From Knoellia sinensis KCTC 19936 (GTDB lineage Bacteria > Actinomycetota > Actinomycetes > Actinomycetales > Dermatophilaceae), in NCBI RefSeq assembly GCF_000768705.1, contig NZ_AVPJ01000011.1, forward strand, positions 45,656-109,655: DNA of 64,000 nucleotides, given 5' to 3'. The notes beneath the pieces are model-generated. The model was not told the DNA's origin, did not search any database, and saw only the letters and a list, made by a program, of their open reading frames with translations. Position numbers and translations under genes: made by a program. Below are positions 36,278-44,963 of this stretch, in pieces (positions within the stretch are counted from its first letter, which is position 1; every line of letters starts with the position of its first letter).

Positions 36278-38104
36278 ATGGGCATGGAGCAGTCGAGGGG
36301 GCCGGTGGCGCAGTTGCGCACGGCCCTGACGGCTGCCCGGGACGGTTTGGCGGGGGTGGGTGCGTCGTTGGCGTCGTTGTCGGCGGCGGAGTTGGCTGAG
36401 CTGATGACGTTGAGTGACGAGGTGAAGGCGCAGGTCGGGGCGGCGCAGGTGCGGGTGGTGGGGGAGGCGGCCTCGCGCGGTGAGTTCACGGCGGCGCGTC
36501 GCGGTGTCGGGTCGGGTCAGGCGTGGGTGCGTGAGCATGCGGTCTCGTTGCGTCAGGGCGGGTCGGGGCAGCTGGCGCAGTTCGCGCAGGAGGAGGCGGC
36601 GGCGACCCCGTCCGGGTCGTGGGTGGATGGGGGTCCGGTGGCGGGGGTGTACGCGGACCCCGAGCGTGCCGAGGGCGTGGTGTGGGGTCGGGTGGTGACC
36701 GGTGAGGTCGGGCCGGAGTTGGCGTTGGCGGCGTTGCGGGAGATGGGCAAGCTCAAGGACCGTGTGGTCAAGGAGGCGACCCCGACGGTGACGGGGGCGA
36801 TCCTGGATCACGGGTCGCAGTGGGGTGCCGGGGATGCCCGGAAGGTGCGGGCGGCGGTGCTCGCGAAGTTCGGGGTGGAGGGCGAGTTCGACGACGAGCA
36901 GAAGAAGTTGCGGGCGGGGGCCTACCTGTCCTCGCCGCAGGTCGCGGACGGGGATGTGTCGGAGTATCGGATGGGGTTGACCCCGGAGCAGGCGTCCCGG
37001 CTCGAGGCCGCGATCGGGCCGTTGTCGAAGCCGGTGCCGAACCCGGTGACGGGGGAGGCGGACCTGCGGCCGGCGGGGCAGCGGCGGGTCGAGGCGTTGC
37101 ATGCGGTGTTGGGCAGGGCCGTCGGTGCCGACGCGGTCGACAAGGACGCGCCCGGGGGTGCGGCCACGGTGGTGCATGTGAGCATCACGTTGGCGCAGTT
37201 GCTGGCCGGACTGGCCGGGTTCACCCGCGACGACACTGGTGCGGGCTGTGGCGGCGCGGGCCGTGGCGGCGCTGGTTCGGTGTTCGGGGCCGGCGTCGAC
37301 GAGCAGGCCGGCACGGCGGACGGGTCCACCGTGGGCGCGGGCTCCTCGGCTGGGGCGGGTGTGCTGGGCGGTGCGGAGGTGCTGGGCGGTGCGGGGGTGC
37401 TGGGCGGTGCGGGGGTGCTGGGCGGTGCGGGGGTGCTGGCTGGGGCGGGGTTCGTGATGGGGTCGCGGGTGCAGGGCACGATGCTCTCACCGTCGGTGGT
37501 GCGTCAGATGGCGTGTGACGCCGACGTGATCCCGGTCGTGCTCGGTGCCGAGGGTGAAGTGCTGGATCTGGGGCGGGCGACGCGGTTGTTCACGCGAGGC
37601 CAGCGGCGAATGTTGTGGCATCGGGATCGGGGGTGCACGTTCCCGGGCTGTGACATGCCCTCGAGTTGGGCGCAGGCGCATCACCTGGTGCATTGGGCCG
37701 ATGGTGGGCCCTCGGATCAGACCAATGCGGCGTTGTTGTGTCAACGCCACCACACGCAGGTCCATGAGCAGCGGTTGATCGCGTCCGTGGGTGCCCCCGA
37801 TGAGTGGGGGCGGTGTGTGACCTGGGACCTGTCTCCGGGCAGTTATGACCGTGACCTGGCCGCCCGACTCGCCCAGTTCCGGCGAGCCCGCGACACCTCG
37901 GACGGTGCACACGGCGACGGTGCACGCAAGCGACGGCGGCGTCTGGATACCGGGCCCTCCGAAGGGTGGGGGTCCGTCATCCCCGACGACGTCATCGACG
38001 ACATCGCCAGCGACTTCGAAGCCGAGCACCTCGCAGCCGATCAGGTGGTGTGGCTGAGTGATGTCCTGGGCGACGACGACCTGCCCTGGAACATCCCCGC
38101 CTGA
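36278..38104 (+). CDS. DUF222 / HNH endonuclease (13E12-repeat family)
   Basis: 608 residues. An N-terminal DUF222 domain (about 5-330) and a C-terminal HNH nuclease (about 440-510): HRDRGCTFPGCDMPSSWAQA, HHLVHWADGGPSDQTNAALL and CQRHHTQVH with the HNH His and Asn residues. Between them is a Gly/Ala/Val-rich linker with five VLGGAG-type repeats. A perfect SOS box controls it, as for many members in actinobacteria. Leucine is often TTG and many codons end in G, unlike the C-rich neighbours, suggesting transfer or gene conversion. ATG 36269 is an alternative start. Confidence 0.92.
   Translation: MGMEQSRGPVAQLRTALTAARDGLAGVGASLASLSAAELAELMTLSDEVKAQVGAAQVRVVGEAASRGEFTAARRGVGSGQAWVREHAVSLRQGGSGQLAQFAQEEAAATPSGSWVDGGPVAGVYADPERAEGVVWGRVVTGEVGPELALAALREMGKLKDRVVKEATPTVTGAILDHGSQWGAGDARKVRAAVLAKFGVEGEFDDEQKKLRAGAYLSSPQVADGDVSEYRMGLTPEQASRLEAAIGPLSKPVPNPVTGEADLRPAGQRRVEALHAVLGRAVGADAVDKDAPGGAATVVHVSITLAQLLAGLAGFTRDDTGAGCGGAGRGGAGSVFGAGVDEQAGTADGSTVGAGSSAGAGVLGGAEVLGGAGVLGGAGVLGGAGVLAGAGFVMGSRVQGTMLSPSVVRQMACDADVIPVVLGAEGEVLDLGRATRLFTRGQRRMLWHRDRGCTFPGCDMPSSWAQAHHLVHWADGGPSDQTNAALLCQRHHTQVHEQRLIASVGAPDEWGRCVTWDLSPGSYDRDLAARLAQFRRARDTSDGAHGDGARKRRRRLDTGPSEGWGSVIPDDVIDDIASDFEAEHLAADQVVWLSDVLGDDDLPWNIPA
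37361..37450 (+). repeat. Five 18-bp repeats coding VLGGAG/E
   Basis: Units of GTGCTGGGCGGTGCGGGG start at 37361, 37379, 37397, 37415 and 37433 (the last is diverged). They are in frame and lengthen the linker between DUF222 and HNH domains. Near-identity points to recent slippage. Confidence 0.93.
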
Positions 38105-38135
38105 GGGAGACATGCCCTGGAACGTCCCCGCCTGA
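38082..38135. repeat. Duplicated gene end of the HNH gene
   Basis: The last 23 bases of the HNH gene (38082-38104, including the stop) recur at 38113-38135 with one change (ACATCC to ACGTCC). The 31-base offset marks a tandem duplication of the 3' end. The rest of the 162-base gap to the next gene holds a CGGCATAC word at 38211. Confidence 0.9.
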
Positions 38136-38266
38136 CGTCGGAAGCCCGACCAGTCGCTGCAATCAGTCGAAATAATCTTGGGTGAGGTGTCGAATCGGGA
38201 CTGGGCCGCACGGCATACAGGTCAGAAGGCACCAACGGGGCGCCTCACCACGAAGGAGAAGCAGTC

Positions 38267-38821
38267 ATGGGTTCCATCACGAGCAGCCTGTTCATCTCAC
38301 TCGACGGCGTCATCGAGTCGCCCGAGAAGTGGCACTTCCCGTACTTCAACGACGAGATGGGCGCGGTCGTCGGCGAGCAGATGGGCAAGGCTGACGCCAC
38401 GCTCATCGGTCGCCAGACCTACGACGAGTTCGCCAGCTACTGGCCGACCGCCGACCCGGAGGACCCGTTCACGCAGGCCATGAACGGTGGCAAGAAGTAC
38501 GTCGTCTCCTCCACCCTCGAGGAAGCCACGTGGGAGAACACCACCATCGTGCGCGGTGGGAGCAACGGCGAGGCCAAGGCCGAGCTCGAGTCGCTCAAGG
38601 CTGAGCAGAACCTCGGCACGACCGGCAGCGCGACCCTCGTCCGCTGGATGCTCGAGCAGGGGCTCGTCGACGAGCTCCACCTGCTCGTCCACCCGATCGT
38701 CGTGGGCGAGGGCAAGAAGCTCTTCGCGGACGGTGAGACGGTGCCACTGACCCTCGTGTCGTCCTCCACGTTCAGCACCGGAGTGGTCCACTTGGTGTAC
38801 GCGCCCGCCAGACACCCCTGA
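38267..38821 (+). CDS. Dihydrofolate reductase-family (RibD C-terminal) protein
   Basis: 184 residues, RibD C-terminal/DHFR fold: SLFISLDGVIESPEKWHFPYF at the start, ATLIGRQTYDEFASYWP, and GSATLVRWMLEQGLVDELHLLVHPIVVGEG. Family members use NADPH; the substrate of these short versions is unknown. ATG has AAGGAGAAG upstream. It precedes a YCII gene and an ECF sigma gene, a context often seen for this family. Confidence 0.88.
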   Translation: MGSITSSLFISLDGVIESPEKWHFPYFNDEMGAVVGEQMGKADATLIGRQTYDEFASYWPTADPEDPFTQAMNGGKKYVVSSTLEEATWENTTIVRGGSNGEAKAELESLKAEQNLGTTGSATLVRWMLEQGLVDELHLLVHPIVVGEGKKLFADGETVPLTLVSSSTFSTGVVHLVYAPARHP

Positions 38822-38872
38822 CGATCACCCGACCCGCGAATTCACCGCGAATCCCACTGGAGGAGAACGCAC

Positions 38873-39244
38873 ATGCGCTACATGGTCATGCACTACCAGA
38901 CCCAGGAGAACGAGGACGGTGTGGTGCCGTCGGCCGAGGAGCAGAAGGCCATCGGCGAATACATCCGTGACATGTCGCTCTCCGGCGTCTTCCTCACCGG
39001 TGAGGGAGTCCACAGCAGCCGGAAGGGCGCTCGGCTCGACGTCGCCGACGGGGCAGTGCGCGTCATCGACGGACCGTTCGCCGAGGCCAAGGAGCTCATC
39101 GCGGGCTTCGCCATTCTCGACGTGTCGAGTCTCGAGGAGGCCGTCGAGCACGCACGGAAGTACGCGCTCCTCGTCGGCACGCATCGGGTCGACGTGCGCC
39201 AGGTCGTCGAGTTCGCCGACCTCGCGTTGCCCGACCAGGCCTGA
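38873..39244 (+). CDS. YCII-related (DGPF) domain protein
   Basis: 123 residues. MRYMVMHY at the start and VIDGPFAEAKELIAGFAILD are the DGPF/YCII signature; SSLEEAVEHARKY follows. DGPF proteins are the usual genomic partner of ECF42 sigma factors, and that sigma gene is next. The ATG follows GGAGGAGAACGCAC. Biochemical role unknown. Confidence 0.9.
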   Translation: MRYMVMHYQTQENEDGVVPSAEEQKAIGEYIRDMSLSGVFLTGEGVHSSRKGARLDVADGAVRVIDGPFAEAKELIAGFAILDVSSLEEAVEHARKYALLVGTHRVDVRQVVEFADLALPDQA

Positions 39245-39268
39245 CCGGCCGCCGTCGGGTCCCGAACT

Positions 39269-39298
39269 GGCCTGATCCGGCCTGATCCGGCCTGATCT
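39269..39298. repeat. Three tandem GGCCTGATCC units
   Basis: A 10-base unit occurs three times (last base varies) in the short gap between the YCII gene and the sigma gene. Possible slippage site. Confidence 0.85.
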
Positions 39299-39323
39299 CA
39301 CCGCCTTGTGAAGGAGAACCGCG

Positions 39324-40601
39324 ATGACCACCAGCGTCGACACGACCATCGCCACCCTGTGGCGCGTCGAGTCGCCGCGGCTCATCGCCCGCCTGGGCCG
39401 GCTCGTCGGCGACCTCGACACCGCCGAGGAGCTGGCCCAGGACACGTTCGCCGCAGCCATAGAGAAGTGGCGGGCGGACGGCATACCCGACAATCCCGCT
39501 GCGTGGCTGACGACAACGTCTCGCTACCTCGCGATCGACCGCATTCGCCGGCGGGACACCGGACGAGACAAGCTGCGGACCGTCGCGGCATCGACGGCCG
39601 AGACCACCGAGATCGACGTCGAACGAGTCGTCGACGGGGACCTCGCCGATGATCTGCTCGGCCTCGTCTTCATGTCCTGTCACCCACTCCTCGCGCCGGA
39701 CGCCCGCTCGGCCCTCGTCCTCAAGCTCGTCTGTGGCCTCACGACAGGAGAAGTCGCCAAGGCGTTCCTCACGCCGGAAGCCACTGTGGCGCAACGGATC
39801 GTGCGCGCCAAGCGCACGCTGGCCGCAGCCAACGTTCGGTTCGAACTACCGGGCGAGAACGAACGCGGCGCCCGTCTCGACGCCGTTCGCGAGGTCATCT
39901 ACCTCCTGTTCAACGAGGGGTATGCCGCGTCGTCCGGTGACGCCTGGATCCGCACCGATCTCTGTGACGAGGCCTTGCGACTTGGTCGCATGCTCGCGAC
40001 GCTGACCCCGCGCGACCCGGAGTCGTTGGGCCTTCTCGCCCTCATGGAGATCCAGGTGTCACGGCTCGCGGCCCGGGTTGGTCCGGACGGCGAGCAGGTG
40101 CTCCTCATGGACCAGGACCGGTCACGCTGGGACCGCCTCCTCATCCGACGCGGTCTCGACCTCATCGACCGGATCGACGCCTTGCGCGGAACTGCCGGCC
40201 CCTACGCGTTGCAGGCGGCGATCGCGGCCTGCCACGCCCGTGCCGCCACACCCGAGGACACGGATTGGGAGCGGATCGCGGCGCTCTACGACGGCTTGGT
40301 GCAGGTCGTCCCGTCACCGGTCGTCGAACTCAACCGCGCCGTCGCGGTGGGTCGGGCGTTCGGGCCCGAGGCTGGCCTCGAGATCGTGGGGCCGCTGCGA
40401 GCGGTGCCGTCGCTCAGGGGCTACCACCTGCTGCCCGCCGTCGCCGGTGACCTCGAATGCAGTGCCGGGCTGCATGCGGAAGCCCGCGACGACTTCCTCC
40501 GCGCGGCCGCACTGGCCGGCAACGAGCGCGACCGAACCACGATGCAACAGCGCGCCACTGCGTGCGTCACCCATGCCGAATCGGCCACACTGGATCGATG
40601 A
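39324..40601 (+). CDS. ECF42-type RNA polymerase sigma factor
   Basis: 425 residues. Sigma region 2 (about 8-75; LGRLVGDLDTAEELAQDTFAAAIEKW, WLTTTSRYLAIDRIRR), region 4 (about 110-165; LKLVCGLTTGEVAKAFLTPEATVAQRIVRAKRTL), then a long C-terminal domain (about 175-420) with EVIYLLFNEGYAAS and TPRDPESLGLLALM, typical of ECF42. This group has no anti-sigma factor; the C-terminal domain and the neighbouring DGPF protein are thought to control it. A rare ATA codon falls on the CGGCATAC word at 39479. Confidence 0.93.
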   Translation: MTTSVDTTIATLWRVESPRLIARLGRLVGDLDTAEELAQDTFAAAIEKWRADGIPDNPAAWLTTTSRYLAIDRIRRRDTGRDKLRTVAASTAETTEIDVERVVDGDLADDLLGLVFMSCHPLLAPDARSALVLKLVCGLTTGEVAKAFLTPEATVAQRIVRAKRTLAAANVRFELPGENERGARLDAVREVIYLLFNEGYAASSGDAWIRTDLCDEALRLGRMLATLTPRDPESLGLLALMEIQVSRLAARVGPDGEQVLLMDQDRSRWDRLLIRRGLDLIDRIDALRGTAGPYALQAAIAACHARAATPEDTDWERIAALYDGLVQVVPSPVVELNRAVAVGRAFGPEAGLEIVGPLRAVPSLRGYHLLPAVAGDLECSAGLHAEARDDFLRAAALAGNERDRTTMQQRATACVTHAESATLDR

Positions 40602-41233
40602 GCGACCAGGAGATGCACGATCACCGTGATGGCCACACGCCCGCCGACTGGAACGCGCACTACAACCAGAGCGAGCAGATCTGGAGCGGTCACGCCAACG
40701 CGCAGCTCATCGCCGAGGCCGCCGACCTCTCGCCCGGGAGGGCTCTCGATGTCGGATGCGGCGAGGGTGCTGACGCCATCTGGCTGGCCCACCAAGGCTG
40801 GGACGTGACCGGCGTCGAGGTGTCGGACGTCGCGCTCGAGCGAGCACGTCAGCAGGCCGCCCTGGCGGAGGTCTCCGTGGACTGGCAGTTGGGGGCCTTC
40901 CCTCGTATGCCGTCCTCGGACAATGCTTTTGACCTCACCATTGCCTTCTATCCGGCTCTGATGAAGAACGACGGGCAGGTGATCGCGGCCCTGTTCCGCA
41001 GTGTCGCGCCGGGAGGGACCTTGCTGTTCGTCCATCACGCCGACGTCGACCACGGCCGCGCGAAGGCCCACGGCTTCAACCCCGATGACTTCGTCGGCGT
41101 CGACGACGTGGCGGCCGCAGCGCCGGAGGGCTGGACCATCGAGGCGCACGAGGAGCGTGACCGAGAGATCCTCGGCGGCGCAGGCGCCCACCACGCGCGC
41201 GATCTTGTGCTGCGCATCCGTCGTGGTTCCTGA
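40598..41233 (+). CDS. Class I SAM-dependent methyltransferase
   Basis: 211 residues. Motif I ALDVGCGEGADAIWLA (about 48-64), then VTGVEVSDVALERARQQA, and FDLTIAFYPALM. The N-terminus DWNAHYNQSEQIWSG is typical of thiopurine/tellurite-like methyltransferases. The start overlaps the sigma stop by four bases (ATGA), so it is co-translated with the ECF42 gene. Substrate unknown. Confidence 0.9.
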   Translation: MSDQEMHDHRDGHTPADWNAHYNQSEQIWSGHANAQLIAEAADLSPGRALDVGCGEGADAIWLAHQGWDVTGVEVSDVALERARQQAALAEVSVDWQLGAFPRMPSSDNAFDLTIAFYPALMKNDGQVIAALFRSVAPGGTLLFVHHADVDHGRAKAHGFNPDDFVGVDDVAAAAPEGWTIEAHEERDREILGGAGAHHARDLVLRIRRGS

Positions 41234-41281
41234 GGAAGACATGGCATCCTCCTCCCCGTGACCAGTGCAGGGGGAGGAGAG

Positions 41282-42184
41282 ATGAGCCACGTCCAGCGTC
41301 CGGGACGAGTGTTGCCGGGGTGGGCCGTCTTCGTGCTGTCTGCCTCGGCCTTCTGGGTCGTCGGATTCCTGCCGTGGATCGTCGGGGGGATGCGGCTGCC
41401 GAGCTCGCCGGCGTGGCCGACCTTCCCCCCGAACAGCACCCCCCTCGTGGTTCTCCCGTTCGGTGAGTACCAGGTGCTCCAACTCTTCGTGAGCAGCGTC
41501 ATCGGCGGGACGGCTGCGCTAGTCGTCGCCCGACTCTCACACCCTCACGTGCGCCACCCCCGTCTCATCGCCGCCTTCGGCGCTGTCGTCGCGTTGGTCG
41601 TTTCCGTGACGCAGACCCTCCTCCCGATCCGGCCCGCCCTGGCGCCAGGCATCGAGGCCAAACTCCTCCTGACCGCCCTCATCGTCACGGTCCTGGTGTC
41701 GGCGCTGGTGGGGCTCGTCGTCGGTTCCGGGGTGGCGAAGGGGAGCGGCTGGCCGTGGCTCCTGGGTGGGGCCGTCGCTGCCTCCCTGGCCGGGTCATGG
41801 TTCGCCGACGTCGTCATGCGTGGCCCGGAGGCGGCGCCTCAGTGGGTGGTGCAGGTCGCGCAGTGGTCGCCGTGGATCAGCGGGGTTCTGCTCGGGCTCG
41901 TCCTCGCCGTGTTCGGGTTCCGGCCCATGGCGCGCCTTCTCGGCTGGGCCGTCGCGCTCGGGGTCGCGTGGGTGATGCCATCCCTGCTGACGGCGGCGCA
42001 CCATGCCATGGACATTGCTCGCCGTAGTCCCCTGCGCCGCAGCGACATCCGCGAGGTGCTCGACGCCGGGCGCGACGTGTTCGTGCAATCGCTCCTGCCG
42101 GGCAACCACCTCATCGGGCCCCTGGTGCTGGCCGTCGTCATCGGCGTCGTCGGGTCAGTGGGCCGTGACAGGTTGTCCTCATGA
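41282..42184 (+). CDS. Multispan membrane protein, unknown function
   Basis: 300 residues with about six or seven hydrophobic segments (for example VLPGWAVFVLSASAFWVVGF and LIGPLVLAVVIGVVGSVG). No recognisable motif. ATG 41282 has GGGGAGGAGA just upstream; GTG 41258 is a weaker alternative. It overlaps the next gene by four bases, so both are probably translated together. Confidence 0.75.
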   Translation: MSHVQRPGRVLPGWAVFVLSASAFWVVGFLPWIVGGMRLPSSPAWPTFPPNSTPLVVLPFGEYQVLQLFVSSVIGGTAALVVARLSHPHVRHPRLIAAFGAVVALVVSVTQTLLPIRPALAPGIEAKLLLTALIVTVLVSALVGLVVGSGVAKGSGWPWLLGGAVAASLAGSWFADVVMRGPEAAPQWVVQVAQWSPWISGVLLGLVLAVFGFRPMARLLGWAVALGVAWVMPSLLTAAHHAMDIARRSPLRRSDIREVLDAGRDVFVQSLLPGNHLIGPLVLAVVIGVVGSVGRDRLSS

Positions 42185-42570
42185 CCTCCGCGGACCCCAG
42201 GCCGGCCGAATCCATCCTGCGTCGACTCATCGAACTCATCGATGCCCAGGACTGGGACGGCCTCCGGACCGTCCTCGCACCGGACGTGACGGTGACCTTC
42301 GCCCACACCGGTGAGCAGTTCGACCGCGACGGCTATATCGCGCTCAACCGGGACTACCCGGGGCGCTGGTTCCTCGAGGCGCAGCGGGTCGTTGCGGACG
42401 ATCGGTCCGGGGCCGCGCACGCCCTGGTGTTCAACGCTGACCGCTCGGAGGTCCACCACGTTGGCAGCTTCGCGTCCGTGGCGGACGGACTCATCACCGA
42501 GCTGACGGAACTGTGGGTCGAACTGACCGAACCCGATCCCGAGCGTCGACCCGCGTCAGGGCTCAGCTGA
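42181..42570 (+). CDS. SnoaL-like / NTF2-fold protein
   Basis: 129 residues. ILRRLIELIDAQDWDGLRTVLAPDVTVTF is the usual start of an NTF2-like (SnoaL) fold; later LVFNADRSEVHHVGSFASVADGLITELTELW matches the family's curved sheet. Such proteins act as isomerases, cyclases or binding folds. ATG overlaps the previous stop (ATGA). Function unknown. Confidence 0.85.
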   Translation: MTSADPRPAESILRRLIELIDAQDWDGLRTVLAPDVTVTFAHTGEQFDRDGYIALNRDYPGRWFLEAQRVVADDRSGAAHALVFNADRSEVHHVGSFASVADGLITELTELWVELTEPDPERRPASGLS

Positions 42571-43015
42571 GCCAGCGACCGTCCTTCATGAGGGTGCGGT
42601 CGGCGATCTCGGGGTGCTCGCGCCACGCCTGGATCGTGCGAGGCGTCACGACGTAGGCCACGTAGTCCGGACCGGACGTGCGCGGATCCCAACCGGTGCG
42701 GACGGCATACCCGTCCCAGCGATCGGCGGGCACGTCCGAGAGGGGCACCTCGACGACAGACCCGTCGATCATCACGACGTCCCGTAGACCCCCGAGCGCG
42801 AGTCGCACGAGGCCGCTGTCCCGCATGTTTCGGCCTGCAGGGGTGCCGCGGTCCGTGGCGAGAAGGAGGTCGGCGCCGTCCCAGTCGAACGACAGCGGCA
42901 CGAGCCCGGGTGCGCCACCCTCCGGCGAAGCCGTCGCCACCCAGAGGTCCACTGCGGTCTCGAGGCGCGCGCGGGTGTCGGCGAGCCGCACGGCGCGAGG
43001 GCGGGGAGCGTCCAT
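42563..43015 (-). CDS. Pyridoxamine 5'-phosphate oxidase-fold protein
   Basis: 150 residues, split-barrel flavin-binding fold: LWVATASPEGGAPGLVPLSFDWDGADLLLATDRGTPAGRNM is the PPOX/F420 pattern. It likely binds FMN or F420 and reduces a small substrate. ATG 43015 fits family length; longer in-frame starts exist. Convergent with the SnoaL-like gene, overlapping by eight bases. Confidence 0.83.
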   Translation of the reverse strand: MDAPRPRAVRLADTRARLETAVDLWVATASPEGGAPGLVPLSFDWDGADLLLATDRGTPAGRNMRDSGLVRLALGGLRDVVMIDGSVVEVPLSDVPADRWDGYAVRTGWDPRTSGPDYVAYVVTPRTIQAWREHPEIADRTLMKDGRWLS

Positions 43016-43072
43016 GCGCACATCCTGCCCGTGACGGGAGTCCTGCTGGCGCCCACCTGCCATGCTTGGGTG

Positions 43073-43228
43073 ATGAGCACATCTGGAGAACCCGCAGCCG
43101 GGGACCCCGTCGTGGTCGATGTGGAGTACTCCCCCTTTCCGGTGGTCGTCTCGCCTCCGGAACATGTGGTGACGATCGACAGCGTGAACGCTCACCGTGA
43201 CGATTCAGGCCCCACGACCGACGACTGA
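43073..43228 (+). CDS. Small hypothetical protein
   Basis: 51 residues, acidic, containing DVEYSPFPVVVSPPEHVVTI. No motif recognised. Its ATG lies 58 bases from the divergent PPOX start. Composition looks coding (C/G third positions), but the ribosome site is weak, so it may not be real. Confidence 0.4.
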   Translation: MSTSGEPAAGDPVVVDVEYSPFPVVVSPPEHVVTIDSVNAHRDDSGPTTDD

Positions 43229-43284
43229 CGCCTGGGCATCGGACGGGACGCGTGATGTCGGTGGCGGTCCATCGCGTGGGCACC

Positions 43285-43755
43285 ATGCCCGCCTAGTCCG
43301 AGATCCTCACCGCTGTCACGTCCGTTCGCCCCGACGACCGGGAGGGCAGTCGCGCCCGACTCCTGGCCGTCTGGGACCAACTGGACGACGCCGACCACGC
43401 CCAACGCTGCGTCGTCGCGCACTACGTTGCCGATCTCGAGCCCGCCCTCGATGACGAAGTGCGGTGGGACGAGGCGGCGCTGGCCGCTTATCCACATGTC
43501 TCCGACGAGGACCTGGCACCCGTGGGGATCCCGTCCGCCCGGGGTCTCGCGCCGAGCCTGCACCTCAACCTGGCCGACGGCTACCTCCGGCAGGGGCGCC
43601 ACCAGGAGTCGCGACAGCATCTCGAGGCAGCGACCGGAGCGCTCCCGGCGCTGGGCGATGACGCCTACGGAGAGCTCGTCCGTGACGGCCTCGCCGGGGT
43701 GGCCGAGAGATTGCATGCTGCCAAGGACGCGCCCGGACCTCCCGCCGCGGTCTAG
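43285..43755 (+). pseudogene. TPR-like protein gene with amber stop at codon 4
   Basis: From the ATG at 43285 the reading is M-P-A-stop(TAG, 43294-43296), then an open frame of 152 codons, starting SEILTAVTSVRPDDREG and containing QRCVVAHYVADL, then GLAPSLHLNLADGYLRQGRHQESRQHLEA. This matches the actinobacterial tetratricopeptide-like family over its whole length, including the part before the only later start (GTG 43459). No start codon lies between 43297 and 43459. CAG or TCG to TAG would explain it. Either a broken gene or a sequencing error. Confidence 0.75.
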
Positions 43756-43765
43756 GGTCACGACC

Positions 43766-44143
43766 ATGCTGATCGTCGCCTACGTGTTCGCCGGGATCGC
43801 CGCCCTCATCCACGTCTACATCTTCCGGCTCGAGTCCCTGGCGTGGACCGAGCCGGCGACCCGCAAGGTCTTCGGCACCACACCCGAGACCGCACTCGTG
43901 ACGAAGCCGCTGGCCTACAACCAGGGCTTCTACAACCTCTTCCTCGCGATCATCGCGGTGGTCGGGATCGCGGTGTCCGCCTACGGTTCCGACGACGTCG
44001 GCAGGGCGCTCCTGTATGCCGCGTGCGGATCGATGCTCGCCGCTTCCCTCGTGCTCGTGACGAGCAACGCCAAAGCCCTGCGTGCTGCCTTGGTCCAGGG
44101 CGTGGCGCCTGCCCTGGCCGTCGTCGCCCTGCTCCTCGCCTGA
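43766..44143 (+). CDS. DUF1304 membrane protein
   Basis: 125 residues, four membrane spans: LIVAYVFAGIAALIHVYIFRLES at the start and KPLAYNQGFYNLFLAIIAVVG in the middle are the DUF1304 signature. Function unknown. The ATG is 11 bases after the pseudogene stop. Confidence 0.9.
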   Translation: MLIVAYVFAGIAALIHVYIFRLESLAWTEPATRKVFGTTPETALVTKPLAYNQGFYNLFLAIIAVVGIAVSAYGSDDVGRALLYAACGSMLAASLVLVTSNAKALRAALVQGVAPALAVVALLLA

Positions 44144-44163
44144 CTGGGGGTAGCGTCTTCGAC

Positions 44164-44529
44164 ATGGCTGAGCCTGTGCAGTTCCAAGAGTCCGCCGACC
44201 TCGACCCGAGCGTGCCGCCGTCAGGACCCGGCTGCGCCGAGTGCACCACCGCGCAAGGGTGGTGGGTTCACCTGAGGCGGTGCACGGCCTGCGGCCACAT
44301 CGGCTGCTGTGACACCTCGCCGAGCCAGCACGCCACCGCCCACTTCCATCAAACCGGGCACCCGATCATGGCGAGCTACGAACCGGGTGATGTGTGGTTC
44401 TGGAACTACACCACCGAGCAGATGGGGAGTGGCCCCACCCTGGCCGAACCCGCGTCGCATCCGGCCGACCAGACCACGCCCGGGCCGCAGGAGCGCGTGC
44501 CCGACAACTGGCGGGATCTCATCCACTGA
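44164..44529 (+). CDS. UBP-type zinc-finger protein
   Basis: 121 residues. The ZnF-UBP signature is clear: CAECTTAQGWWVHLRRCTAC, GHIGCCDTSPSQHATAHFHQTGHPIM. Bacterial ZnF-UBP proteins are of unknown function. In other actinobacteria they often lie beside receiver-thioredoxin-reductase fusions and PAS kinases, like the genes at 17.4-20.8 kb here, so a functional link across 23 kb is possible but unproven. Confidence 0.9.
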   Translation: MAEPVQFQESADLDPSVPPSGPGCAECTTAQGWWVHLRRCTACGHIGCCDTSPSQHATAHFHQTGHPIMASYEPGDVWFWNYTTEQMGSGPTLAEPASHPADQTTPGPQERVPDNWRDLIH

Positions 44530-44549
44530 TGACCGGACGGCATACACGA

Positions 44550-44963
44550 ATGAATGATGCGACCAGACTGCTGGCCGAACAGCAGTACGTCGAGCTGACG
44601 ACGTTCCGCCGCAACGGAATCGGTGTCGCGACGCCAGTGTGGATCGCCCCGGACGGCGAGGACCTGCTCATCGTCAGCGTCGACAACACCGGCAAGACCA
44701 AGCGCCTCGGTCACACCGCGCGCGTCGAACTGCGACCGTGTGACCTCCGCGGGAACGTCGTGCCCCATGCGCCCCGGTATGCCGCCCGCGCGACGGTGCA
44801 TCGTGACCGTGCGGCGATCGCTCGGGTCAAGAAGGCGATCGGAGCGAAGTACGGCTGGTGGTATCGCGCCCTCACCACGGTCGAGCCCGTCCTCAACAGG
44901 ATGCCCGGGCGCAAGCCGCGCGCAGCGATCGTCGTCACCGACGTCGAGCTTCTCGAGCCCTGA
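44550..44963 (+). CDS. PPOX-class F420-dependent oxidoreductase
   Basis: 137 residues, split-barrel F420-binding fold: EQQYVELTTFRRNGIGVATPVWIAPDGEDLLIVSV and KTKRLGHTARVELRPCD are typical for F420-dependent biliverdin-reductase-like proteins. ATG 44529, overlapping the zinc-finger stop, would add seven residues; I prefer 44550. Its end overlaps the convergent SRPBCC gene by 29 bases. Substrate unknown. Confidence 0.86.
   Translation: MNDATRLLAEQQYVELTTFRRNGIGVATPVWIAPDGEDLLIVSVDNTGKTKRLGHTARVELRPCDLRGNVVPHAPRYAARATVHRDRAAIARVKKAIGAKYGWWYRALTTVEPVLNRMPGRKPRAAIVVTDVELLEP

Noticed and set aside
38211..38266. A short coding region before the RibD-like gene
   Set aside because: No ribosome site or codon bias; the ATG at 38267 has a clear AAGGAG.
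39468..39486. Dispersed AGGTGGGCGGACGGCATAC element in the ECF42 sigma gene
   Set aside because: Only CGGGCGGACGGCATAC matches and it encodes the WRADGIP motif that sigma factors of this type usually have, so protein constraint explains part of the match.
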